DNA from: Lunularia cruciata
Taxonomy: Eukaryota > Streptophyta > Marchantiopsida > Lunulariales > Lunulariaceae
DNA length: 64,000 nucleotides
Direction of reading: 5' to 3'
Assembly: GCA_948567375.1 (NCBI GenBank)
Contig: OX419755.1
Coordinates: 9,057,001 to 9,121,000, forward strand
Shown: positions 1-11,226 of the stretch, in pieces
Position numbering within the stretch: position 1 is the first letter of the stretch
Layout: every line of letters begins with the position of its first letter
Position numbers and translations under genes: made by a program
The notes under the pieces: generated by a model
The model's input: the letters and a program-made list of their open reading frames with translations, nothing else
What the model was told of the DNA's origin: nothing
Database searches by the model: none

Positions 1-991
1 CTTATATCCATCAACTATCATGCACGTCTTCTTAAAGGTCCTTGGCTTCCATACATGTGATCTTTGAAAAATATGGAGAGGAGAACTGAAGAAGAGGATG
101 CAAAAATCACCTCAAAAAATGAAGATTGCTAATAAATGTACCTCGTGGCCTTACTGACTCAATTGGGAAGTAGAAAAACAAGGGGAGGAAGCGGACAAGT
201 GCGTAAAGATCCAAAAGGTAAATTCATAATTGATTGTTGTGAATGGAGTCCTAAAAGGCAATCAAGTGAGATTATTGATAGATCCTAGAGCAACAGAGAA
301 TTTCTTGTCTTGCTCTATTGCACTGAGATTGAGGATGGATCTAGAGAAGGATGAGAGTGAGAAGTTGAGTTACCTAATGGATAGATAGAGAAGATTGAGT
401 CGTTACCTAAAAAAGTAGCACTCTTTGTAGGAGAATATGAGGAAGCAATTGAGAGGCAAGTGATACAATTAGCTCATTATGATGCAATCTTAGGCATGTT
501 GTGGATGGAGCACTACAATCCCACGGTTGATTGGAGAAAGAACGTAGTGAAAACTCACCAATGGAAGATCATTGGAGTTAAAGATAGAGCACGTAGGCAA
601 GAAGTACCTCTCTATGTCATAAGGAAAACATCAATATGGAATATAGATAAATGTTTCATGGGTCTATAAGTGAAGTATAGAGTGCACAACTCAATAGATA
701 AGTTCTTGAGAAATTAAAAGATGTGGTCAATGAGTTGCAAGATATCTTCTTGGATGACCTACCATTAGGATTACCACCAGAAAGGAGAGTAGACCATAAA
801 ATCAAAATAATTCTTGGGAAGACACCTCCTTGTAAGGCCCCATACAATCTATCACCTTATGAGTTGGAGGAGTGTAAAGGTAAAATTGAAGATATGTTGT
901 AGAAAGGATTTAGCCAACCCAACGTATCACCATATGGGGCTCTTGTCTTATTTGTAAAGAAAAAGGATAGTACAATATGTATATGCATTGA

Positions 992-1730
992 TATAATACC
1001 CAAAGCTAGCCATATGATCTAGATATGAAATTTGGTTTGGTAACATCTGGCATGATATTATACAGGATGGTCAAAATAGATCAGATAGAAGTAACACCAA
1101 AAGAGTACTTCTACTAATAGGGCAAAAACCGAAATAGACTTAGAACCTTAGAACCAATAGCTAGACATATGATTTAAAGGTGAGAATTGGTTTGGTAACA
1201 TCTAGAAGGATGTTACACATGATGGACTAAACAGATCCAAAAGAGGTATCAAGAAAAGGGGACTTCTATTAATAGAGTAGGAACCGAGATATGCCTAAAA
1301 TCTTTGAAGGCAATTTTGGAGGCTTAAACAGATGAATTAGGCCTCAAAAGTATATAGATTCCCCCCCTTCCCAAATGAGAAAAGTCTAGCCTTCCCTCCA
1401 CCTTGTTGTGTCTCGTCAAGAGCTTTCCAATGGTAACTCACCCACGTGATTCTGAGATTCATATATGAAGATTCCCTAAAGATTCCCTTTGGCCAAAGCT
1501 TGTTTGACCAACCAAATAGGACCAAGACCGACATGTCACCCATCCAAGTAAGGAATCCAAGGGTGGAGCTTACTGACATGTCACCTATCTGTGTGCCTAA
1601 TCCTATGGTCGAGCTTCTTTGGAGGAGATCTTCTTTGTCTATATAATAAAGACAAGGTGCTTCTTTGGGACATCGGATGATTGAGGGTGAAGTTGTATTT
1701 TCTCTCTTCTCTTGTCCTCGGAATATTACA
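992..1730 (+). repeat. Solo LTR, family A, inside the RT of the outer chromovirus
   Basis: A 739-bp LTR that begins close to TGTAATACC (here TATAATACC) and ends in ATATTACA. It matches the 3' LTR of the outer element at 10,464-11,226. It is flanked by the 5-bp direct repeat ATTGA (987-991 and 1731-1735), as expected for Ty3/gypsy integration. No internal region is attached, so it is what LTR-LTR recombination leaves behind. RT coding sequence of the host element lies on both sides. Confidence 0.85.
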
Positions 1731-1856
1731 ATTGACTATTGGGGCCTAAATCAACAAACAATGAAGAACAAATACCCCGTACCTTGCATGGACAACTTGT
1801 TTGATCAACTCAATGGGGCAAAATACTTCACCAAACTGGATCTACGAAGCTGGTAC

Positions 1857-2548
1857 TGTAACACCCATTTGTGCATGTGTGTGGTATTGTGATATTTAGC
1901 TTGGTATTACAAGTACTTAAGAGATATTATTTATATAGAGATAAAGGATGGTTCTATATTAGTCATGGTTAGCTAAAGTTAGTCATAGCTAAGATAGAGG
2001 GGACCTTACTTTAGAGGAAGTAGAAAAGATGAGCACCACTATTTTGGATTTTAGTGTGTTGACTTGGTATTATTCCTAGGTGTTTGGCTTTGAGGAAAGA
2101 GTTGAGAACTCTTGGGCCCGCAAACCTTTTTGTTTTGGATTCTTCTTTAGTCCAAGGATAGCCCATGTGAAGGAATCCTTGACTTAGTGGTTGGGTCAAG
2201 ATAAGATCACATGCTTAGGGGAATATGCCCATGTGAATAGATATTCCTTTTTGCTTTTTTACTTTACTTGACTTTTAGTCTAGTAACTTGAGTTACTACG
2301 GTAATTAGCAACTTTGGTATGTAACTATTTCACCACTATATAAACAAGGGGTGAGGAAGTACTCATCATCCTTTCATTTGCAATTATCTCTCTCTCATTG
2401 AGTTCTCTAGTGAGCAATGTCTTGAGTCTTGGAGTGTTAGCCTTGGAGGAGTATGATGGAGTTGGGGTTCCTTGCCTTCATAGTCCATGGTGCGCTACCA
2501 TAATAGCCATCAGAGGTTCATCCTGAGTGAGAGACAGGCCGGCTCACA
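1857..2548 (+). repeat. 5' LTR of element B
   Basis: A 692-bp LTR starting TGTAACACCC and ending GGCTCACA. It has a TATATAAAC promoter-like box near 2336 and a CT-rich stretch after it, consistent with U3-R-U5 order. The last 433 bp are repeated almost exactly at 7593-8025, and a diverged solo copy lies at 15,125-15,730. Confidence 0.9.
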
Positions 2549-2552
2549 TTTT

Positions 2553-2570
2553 TGGTTCCGTTGCCGGGAC
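2553..2570 (+). other. Primer-binding site of element B (tRNA-Asp type)
   Basis: The sequence TGGTTCCGTTGCCGGGAC lies 4 bp after the 5' LTR. It matches the Athila-type PBS (complement of the tRNA-Asp 3' end, TGGCGCCGTTGCCGGGGA) at about 14 of 18 positions, from memory of the family. This fixes the orientation and the LTR boundary. Confidence 0.7.
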
Positions 2571-4114
2571 CTCTCTAGAAGGCAAGATAATGTTCCGCGT
2601 CCAATTCTACACTAGGCAGAAGGAGGCTATGAGAGCTCACTTGGAGAGAACATTAGGAGAGGAGAGGGCTGAACTTATGTTAGAGAACCAAGATCCATTT
2701 GTATACCCTGTAGTTCATTATGATGTCTTTGAGGTGATTTTGTACATCTTGTACACATGAGAGGAATTGGAGAGATTGTGTGAGGTGGATTGCAGATTTT
2801 GGGGATTAAGGTGATTTTGGGCAAAATCTCAAGTTTGAGATCTGGACTTGAGATTTCTACACATGATAGCTTGGGTTATCTTTCAGTTAGCACACTTGAA
2901 ATTATTGAGAGAGCTTCTATGCGCACTGGGCTAGAATTTTTGAAAGTTGATAGGGTAAAGTGCTCCCGCAACTGCATGCTCTCTGGAAAATTGTACAGAG
3001 TCTGCCATTTCTTCAATTTTCAGTGAATTGTCCTGAAAATTTCCAAGAAAATTCAGTGCATTGTATCCTACCTACTGCCACAAAAATTAGAGAGAGATCG
3101 TTCTTGCGCAAAGAGTTATGAGTTTTTGAAGTGAGGGGGTGGTTTTCAGACCAAATCTGAAATATGGGTGCTGAATAGAAAGGTGTCTAGGCCAAATGGC
3201 TGGATGAAAAGATCTGAAATTTTGCAAGGAGGGAGGCCATGGAGTTGTGATTAAGTGTGAAAAATTTCAAAGGACTGTGACATATTGGTTGGGAGATTTG
3301 AGTGACATTGTGACGAAGGGTCAATTCTGCAGAGTGGAGATCTCATGCATGAGAAGTTTGAGATCAACAAAAAGCATATTTGAGTGTTTAGATTCATCTT
3401 GGGGAACATGGAGGGTCATCAAGAGTGGAAATTGAGATTATGCAAGGTTCTCCAAGGGTTTGAGGTGATTGTAGGGGTGGATTTGAGGAAAAGAGAGTTT
3501 ACAATAGAATTTGAAGAGAGTGTTGAGAGGATCCAAAAACCTACACCATTTGGATGAAAGAGTGAGTCTAAGTGCTTTCTATGTGGAGAGAAGGGACATA
3601 AGGCAAGTTCATATCCATTGACCTTTGAGAGCAAGAGATTGAGGGAAAGGAGAAGCTTACTTGACTTGGGTTTGCATGTTGGACCTTCTTCACCAAGACT
3701 GGGAGGGAGAAGATCTAAGACCAAGGAGTTGTGTGAGGTTTGTGGAGTTGAAGGACTTCCAAAAGGACATGAGTGTAGTGGAGTAAAAGCACTTTTGGAA
3801 ACTTTGGTGAAGGATCTTGGAGAGAGTCTTAGTACAGCTACAGAAATACTACCACCTTCATCAGCTAGTTCTCAAGATTAGTGATGGAGATAATCTTTCA
3901 ACTTATGGATAAACTATCCATGAGAGTTAGATTAATATGCACTCTAGGATTTGATGTTGCTATAGAAATCTTGGAGCAACCTGAACCTTTTGTGTTCCCT
4001 AGAGTGGATTATTCTCAGATGGTGTTAGTCATGTATATACTCTATTAGTAATAGAGTGAGAGAAAAAAAAGAGAAAAAAAAATTGAGAGAAAAGAAAGAT
4101 AATGAGGGGTTAAG

Positions 4115-5014
4115 ATGGGGAAACTTCCGGTTTTCTTTGGCAAGGATGGAGAAGATGTGGAGGCCTTTGTGAGAGATTTCAAGAGAGCTTGCATAGGAAA
4201 CAATGAGAGGAGGAAGAATGAGTGGGTCTCATTATTACCAGATTTCTTTGAGGATGCAGCACTTACATGGTATGAGTCAGAATACCAAAAGAGAGAGAGG
4301 AGAGAGGGTGAAGAGGAGTCTTGGGAGACTTTGACTTCAGCACTCATTGAGAACTTTCTTCCTGATGAGAGTTATGAGAGATTGATGAGTGAGGTTACAT
4401 TTCTCAAGCAAGGAGATGGAGAGAAAGTGAGAGTCTATGTGGAAAGAGTGGAAAAGTTGGAGTCCAGATTTCGCATAGTGTTGAGGAAGGGTGGGGATGA
4501 TGTGGAGACTACAATGATTGGCATAGGGGCCATGCTCACCAAGAATTTTGTGGGAGGATTGAGACCACAAATTAGAAGCAAGGTGAGATATGAGAAACCT
4601 TCTTCCAAGGTTGAAGCTATCAAGATTGCAATTCGTATGGAGGAGAGTTTGGAAGAGGATGAGAGTGATTTGGTGGTGAAGGAGGTTGTGCATCCTCCTC
4701 AAGGCTACAAGTATGGTGGAACTTCTGATACTTTGGTGACAAGGGTTGCACCACAAGTAGTAGTTGCTCCAGTTCTTGCACCTCCACCAAAAGATCCACT
4801 CCAAACCATCACAGAACAACTTGCGGATCTCAAGATCAATGTGGTGCAACTATGGGAGAAGAGAGAGGTGGATCAGAATGTAGGGAGAGGGCCTAGGAGT
4901 TATGGAAACTATCCATATAGAGGAGGCCAACCAGCCAACAATTTCAATGATAGAAATTGTTTTGGTTGTGGGGGAAGAGGCCATATCCAAAGGAATTGCC
5001 CAAATTCCACTTAG
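4115..5014 (+). mobile_element. gag part of element B
   Basis: Open region of about 299 codons. The N-terminal two thirds read as a retrotransposon gag domain (charged, helical; WVSLLPDFFEDAALTWYE-type motif near residues 40-57). A basic Gly/Asn-rich stretch follows, then one CCHC zinc knuckle near the end (CFGCGGRGHIQRNC), which packages RNA in this family. The protease-polymerase region lies just downstream. It is treated here as part of the fossil element, not as a host gene. Confidence 0.85.
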
Positions 5015-5074
5015 CATGGAGGAAGGGGTTATGAGGGAGCCAATAGAGGGAAAGAGGGAGGTAGTGAAACCCAA

Positions 5075-7575
5075 GTGGCTCCTAATCCCAACAAAGGTAA
5101 GGGGATAGCATCCATAGATGTGGTTGAGAGCAAGTATGAGAAGGGAGAGTGCTCAAACTCCAAGGGTCTTAATTTGGAGCTTTTGGCACAAGAGAAGAAG
5201 AGAGCTCGTTTTGCAGAGGATGTTCACTCTTCTCAAGGATTTACTTCAAGCAAGGATACTCCTATGTCTACTAGGAGCACTCACACCTCAACACCATCAA
5301 CAACAAAGACTCTAAGGAAGAAGTTGGGGATGGAGGACTTCTTGATTTCAAAGCAACAATGGAACTACAATGTGTTGGAGGATGTTGGTAGTCACAAGGC
5401 TAACATCACAGTGGGCCAATTAATTACTTTGAACCCTACCTTGAGAAAAGAGCTTAGAGGTGGTTTGAGTTCTACAAGGAGCAAGAAGAAGAAGAAGGCA
5501 AAAGTTCCAATATCAATGGGGGTGGTGGATGCCAAGCCAGCACCATGGGAAGCTTGTGAATATGCCTCCAAGATTGATGTGAGAGTGAATGGTCACAACA
5601 TCAAGGATGCATTGGTTGATGGAGGATCAGCAGTGAATGCCATGTCAGAAAGGTTGATGAAGAAGTTGGGTATGATACACTCAAGAGCTTCAACATTTGT
5701 GGTGAGCATGGCAAACAAGCAACAAGTTAGACTAGTAGGGGTGATGGATAAAGTGGTAGTTTCAGTTATGGGAGTTCAAAATCTCATGACTTTCCAAGTC
5801 TTGAAGGATTCAAGCTATGACTTACTTCTTGGGAGGCCATGGTTGAGAGCAGCACGCACAACTGATCGATGGCACAAAGGGTACTTGAGGATTGGGCCAT
5901 CAAACCATAGAGTCACAGTTCTTGTGACTAACACCACCAACACTTCACATTCAGATACACCATCTTCTGATTATTGGGAATCAGATTCTGAAGAAGGAGC
6001 TTCAGGTGTGGAGACAAGCATGGAAGAGGAGACTTCCACGGAGGAGGATGAATCTGAATCTGATTCAGATGTGTATCCTTTGTATGCTATGGATTTTGCA
6101 CCTAAGCCAGAGGTTTTGAAGGACCCAGACAAATCACCATTGACACTTGAGGAGGTAGAGAGAAGGTTAGCTACCCTCAAGTATGGTCCAAATGTTACCA
6201 AGGAGGAGAAGGTGAGATTTGAGGAGATTTTCCGCAAGTTCATCCATGTGTTTGCTTTTAGTTACAAGGATTTGAAGGAAGTCACCTTGGAGGAGCACAA
6301 GATAGAGGTGGAGTCACATGCAAGACCAGTTCGCCAAAAGCAACATGGCATTAGCCCACCAATATCTTTGGTTGTGAAGGAGGAGATTGATAAGCTCAAG
6401 GAGGCTGGATTTATCTTTGAGGTGGAGAATTCAGAATGGGTGTCTCCAATTGTCATTGTGAAGAAAAAGAATGGCAAGCTTTGGGTATGTGTGGATTACA
6501 AGAAGCTCAATGTTGTTACCAAGAAGGACTACTACCCATTGCCATTCATTGATGAGATCTTGGAGGAGGTTGCAGGTCATGAGAGGTACAGTTTTGGAGA
6601 TGGTTATAGTGGATATAACCAAATCAAGATTGCACCAGAGCATCAACAACTCACCACGTTCACCACACCTTGGGGAACGTACGCTTTCATGGTCATGCCT
6701 TTTGGGCTTTGCAATGCTCCAGCCACATTCCAACGGTTCATGAACAAGGTATTTGAACCCTTCATTGGGAAATTTGTGAGAGACTTCATTGATGATTTTT
6801 GTGTCTATGGGAGCAAGGAGGAGCACTTTGAACACCTAATCAAAGTCTTGCAACGCTTGGATGAGGCAAATGCATCACTCAACCCAGAGAAGTGCATTTT
6901 TGGATGTGAAGAAGGTCTACTTTTGGGGCACATCATCTCCAAGGATGGAATAGCAGTTGATCCTGAGAAGGTGAGGAAAATCTCAGACCTTCCATTCCCT
7001 TCAAGCTTGACAAAGTTACGCCAATTCTTGGGGATGGTTGGATACTATAGGAGGTTCATCTTCTCATTTTCCAACAAGGCTTATGCATTGACCATCTACA
7101 TGAAGAAGGGTGTAGATTACATGGTGATTTTGGAGGACAAGGAGGCTCTCAAAGCTTTTGAGGAGCTCAAGCAATCCCTTGTTGTAGCTCTAATTCTTGC
7201 TAAACCTGATTGGAGTAAGCCTTTCATCCTCTACACTGATGCTTCTAATGTAGCTATAGGATGCACTCTTAGTCAATTAGACCAAGATGGGCATGATCAT
7301 CAATAGCTTATGCTAGTAGGCAGATGGTTTCAGCAGAGAAGAACTACTCTATCATAGAGAAGAAGGGTTGGCAGTGATCTTTGGTCTCAAGAAGTTTAGA
7401 CACTACTTGATTGGAGGGAAAGCCACCATTGTCACGGATCACAAGGCTTTGAAGTACATCTTCAACAAGCCTAATGTTGAAGGGAGACTAGCAAGGTGGA
7501 TGATACTCTTGTCTGAGTATGACTACACCATTGAAGATAGGCCAGGAAAGAAACATGCAAATGCTGATTTATTAT
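5075..7575 (+). mobile_element. pol part of element B (protease, RT, RNase H)
   Basis: A retroviral-type aspartic protease motif (ALVDGGSAVNAM) lies around 5610-5645, then an acidic linker. Reverse transcriptase spans around 6420-6990, with motifs PLPFIDEILEE, DGYSGYNQI, MPFGLCNAPATFQRFMN and a DFIDDF catalytic box. The RT connection and RNase H start (ILYTDASNVAIGC) lie near 7225-7270. Further RNase H sequence (TDHKALKYI) is seen around 7435-7575. The motif set is that of Athila/Tat-like Ty3/gypsy pol. Confidence 0.88.
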
Positions 7576-7592
7576 CTATGCTAATTTATTAT

Positions 7593-8025
7593 GCCCGCAA
7601 ACCTTTTTGTTTTGGATTCTTCTTTAGTCCAAGGATAGCCCATGTGAAGGAATCCTTGACTTAGTGGTTGGGTCAAGATAAGATCACATGCTTAGGGGAA
7701 TATGCCCATGTGAATAGATATTCCTTTTTGCTTTTTTACTTTACTTGACTTTTAGTCTAGTAACTTGAGTTATTACGATAATTAGCAACTTTGGTACGTA
7801 ACTATTTCACCACTATATAAACAAGGGGTGAGGAGGTACTCATCATCCTTTCATTTGCAACTATCTCTCTCTCATTGAGTTCTCTAGTGAGCAATGTCTT
7901 GAGTCTTGGAGTGTTAGCCTTGGAGGAGTATGATGGAGTTGGGGTTCCTTGCCTTCATAGTCCATGGTGCGCTACCATAATAGCCATCAGAGGTTCATCC
8001 TGAGTGAGAGACAGGCCGGCTCACA
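7593..8025 (+). repeat. 3' LTR sequence of element B
   Basis: This aligns without gaps to 2116-2548 of the 5' LTR over 433 bp, with five differences by eye, all transitions. It ends at GGCTCACA. GTAC and the outer chromovirus RT follow directly. Confidence 0.88.
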
Positions 8026-10463
8026 GTACAACCAGATTTCAATTGCGGAGGAAGACATTCATAAAATTGTCTTTCAAATAAGGTATGGTCACTTTGAGTA
8101 CATGGTGATGCAATTTGGCCTCACCAACGTACCAACCACTTTCATGAGTTTGATGAATGACATATTTTGTCCATACTTGGATAAATTTGTTCTTGTTTTC
8201 TTAGATGATATTTTTCTCTATAGCAGTACAATGATGGAACACAAGCAACATTTGCAAAAATTCCTCCAAATTCTATGATAAAGTCAATTGTATGCCAAAA
8301 TCTAAAGTATACTATTTGCGGCATAGAGTAAGTGCAGTAGGTTTCCAAGCATTGATAGGTAAAATAGAGGTCATTCAAAAATGGTGCACTCTAGAGGATC
8401 AGACTCAACTCAAGAGCTTCTTGGGGTTGACGGGGTTCTATATCAATTTGTCAAGAACTTCTCTAGGGTGGTACAACCTCTAACGACATTACTCGGAAAG
8501 GGGAAAAAGTGGATGTGGGGAACCATACAAGAATTGGCCTTTTAGGAATTGAAAGATGTAGTATTACATGCACCACCAATCTTGAAATAGTATGACCCAA
8601 AATGCCCAATCAAGTTGGCTATGGATGCATCAAGCATAGTAGTAGGAGCAATCCTACAACAAGAGTGGCATGATGGATTGCACCTAAATGCATGTTTCTC
8701 CGGAAGTTGTTAATAACAAAATACAATTATCACACCCTTGAACGAGAAGAGTTGGCCATTGTTCTTTCAACCAAGCATTGGAAGCACTATCTTGGCGAGA
8801 AGGCATTTGTAGTGGAGATAGATCACAAACCTCTAATCTACCTCAAGACACATAAAGATCTCTCCAGTCAATAGATTTGGTGAGCAGAGTGGAGACAATG
8901 GTTCAACATGATGATCACGTATGTGGAAAGCAAGAGGCAACTTGTAGATGCATCCACTTAAATGCTTATGGCAAAAAATCTGGTGGTAGAGGTAAAGATG
9001 AACCCTAAATTTTGGCCAAGGATGCTTGCTGCTACAAAAATGGACCCACAAATTGTAGGAGCTCAATCATCCAAAGGTATCCCCAGTATTGGAGAACTCA
9101 TGTTTTGGGATGCTAGGTTATGGATCCCAAATGACAAGGACTTAAGGACCACCATCCTAGCAGAATGTCATGACTCTACCATTGCCGATCACATTGGAAT
9201 GGACAAAACCTTAGATGTAGCCAAACATAATTATTATTGGCCCAAGATGAGCAATGATGTGATGGAGTATGTTCAAAGCTGCCTCCTCTACTAACAAAAT
9301 AAAGCATCTAATCAAGCTCTATAAGACTCTTTCAACCCCTTATTACTCTTGCACACCTTTGGGAACAAGTAAGCATGGATTTGGTTTGTGAATTGCCCAA
9401 GATCACCTCAAGATTTGACTCCATCGTCATCTTTGCTGATCTGCTTAGCAAAATGATCCATGTGCATCCTACCACCAAGGATGAAATGCCTCCCCAATAA
9501 CTCAATTGTACTTAGATGTAGTGTTTTCTCACCATGGCCTATCACGGGTGCTCATCACTAATAGGGGCACTCAATTCACTAGTTTGTTTTGGAGAACACT
9601 TTTTGGTCTCTTCAAAACCGAATTGGCCATGTCCATGGTCTACCATCCATAGACAGATGGTCAAATGGAGTAGGCTAATTGTACTATTGAGGACATGCTC
9701 AAGGGCTTCACTCTAGAAGAGCAAGAAAGGTGGGATACCTTACTTCCACTAGTGCAGTTCATGTACAACAATTCAATGAATGCATCCAATAGGTCAGACC
9801 ATTCTTCCTAATGTATAGAGAAAATCCTTTCACACCATCAAGCTTGATGAAGATCCGCTTGGTGGATAGCAAGTTGGAGGCTATCAACACTTTTGTTTCC
9901 AAAATTCAACAAGGAGTGGAGAGTACCAAAAACATGTTGCAAATTGCTCAAAATTGATAGAAATAATATGCAAATGCACATTGCTTACACCTAGAGTTTA
10001 GTATGGGGGATCAAGTTTGGTTATCAACAACCAACCTCACATTAGTTAACCCTTGCAAGCTTAGACCATGTTTTATTGGACCTTTTTCCATACTATGTCA
10101 AATTGGCGCAATAGCCTACCACCTCAAAGTACCGGCTCACATGAGGATTCATCTAGTATTCCATGTCTCCTTATTATTCATGTATGCATCTTGACCAGAA
10201 AATTTTCCTGCCTTTATAAGAAATTTGACCTTGTCCATTAGTCATTGATGACAAAGAAGAGTATGAAGTCAAATGCATTTTTCAGAAGCACATCTAGGGT
10301 ACTTGCCATGCACGTGTGGAATACCTGGTACATTGGAAAGGGTATCCTTTGTATGAGGTGACATGGGAGCCAACAACCAACTTGAACCACACACTCGTGT
10401 TAGTGAAATCTTTTGAGCCACAACTTTGCAATGAGGATGTTGTGTCTTAAAAGGAGAGAGGTT

Positions 10464-11226
10464 TGTAATACCAATAGCTAGATAGATGATCTAGAGGTGA
10501 AATTTGGTTTGGTAACATCTGGCAGGATGTTATACATGGTGGGCTAAGTAGATCAGAAAAACATATCACCAAAAGAATACTCTTACGAATAGGCCAAAAA
10601 TCAAAACATGCTTGGAAGCTTTAGAATCAATAGTTAGGCATATGATCTAGAGGTGAAACTTGGGTGGTGACATGTAGAAGGATATTACACATGATGGAGA
10701 AAGTAGATCAGATAGAGGTATCACCAAAAGAGCACTTCTACTAATAGGGCAAAAGCAAAAATAGGTTTGAAACTTTAGAGGCAATTTGGAAGCCTAAACG
10801 GATAAATGAAGCCTTGAAAATGTGCAGATCTTCCCCCCCACAAATAGAAGAAAGGTTGGACTTCCCTCTCCCTAGGTTTGTCTCATTAAGAGCTTTCCAA
10901 TGGTGTCACCATTGGAAAGCTCATGTGATTCTTAGCTTTCTACAAGAAATCCTCTAAAGATTCCCTTTGATCAAACTTGTTTGACCAACTAGATAGGACA
11001 AGGACCAACACATCACCCATCCAGGCAACTAATCCAAGGGTTTAGCTCATTGATATGTCACCAATCTTTGTATCTGATCCAAGGGTGGAGCTTTCTTTGA
11101 GGGGATCCTCCTTGCTATATAATGAAGAGAAGGTGCTCCTTTGGGGCATCAGAGGATTGAGTATGAAGTTTTTGTTTTCTCTCTTGTATCTCTCTTGAAT
11201 AGTTCTCTTGTCCTTGAAGTATTTTA
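10464..11226 (+). repeat. 3' LTR of chromovirus A
   Basis: Starts TGTAATACCAATAGC right after the purine-rich tract AAAAGGAGAGAGG and ends near 11,226, where the terminal TTACA is degraded. About 763 bp long. It is the reference copy linking this LTR family to a chromodomain-bearing element. Other copies lie at 992-1730, 11,776-12,533, 44,542-45,283 and 50,810-52,125. Confidence 0.85.

Larger units (their letters stand above)
1857..8025 (+). mobile_element. Ty3/gypsy element B, Athila/Tat-like, nested in chromovirus A
   Basis: A retroelement inserted into the RT region of the outer chromovirus, flanked by GTAC (1853-1856 and 8026-8029). Parts: 5' LTR 1857-2548; primer-binding site 2553-2570; a leader of about 1.5 kb; gag around 4115-5014; protease, RT and the start of RNase H around 5075-7306; more RNase H to about 7575; and 3' LTR sequence at 7593-8025. 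The RT carries the DGYSGYNQI motif and the PBS resembles a tRNA-Asp complement. Both point to the Athila/Tat side of Ty3/gypsy rather than the chromoviruses. It is broken, with a handful of breaks, but long open stretches remain. The LTR copies differ at about 5 of 433 compared positions (roughly 98.8 percent identity), so it is young relative to everything around it. Confidence 0.9.
1..11226 (+). mobile_element. Ty3/gypsy chromovirus relic, family A (5' end outside window)
   Basis: Old, broken chromovirus with many breaks. Parts in order: protease region around 200-650, with a DAILG-type motif near 480; start of reverse transcriptase around 780-991; more RT at 1731-1856 and from 8026 to about 8280; RNase H around 8600-8960; integrase around 9000-10,200; a chromodomain-like end around 10,260-10,430 (EYLVHWKGYPL-type motif); a polypurine tract at 10,449-10,463; and the 3' LTR at 10,464-11,226. 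The chromodomain after integrase places it in the chromovirus branch. Two later insertions interrupt it: a solo LTR of its own family (992-1730) and element B (1857-8025). The 5' LTR would lie left of the window. Coding decay is heavy, so it is clearly older than element B. Confidence 0.85.

Noticed and set aside
4337-4849. 170-aa minus-strand ORF
   Set aside because: Antisense shadow of the element-B gag region.
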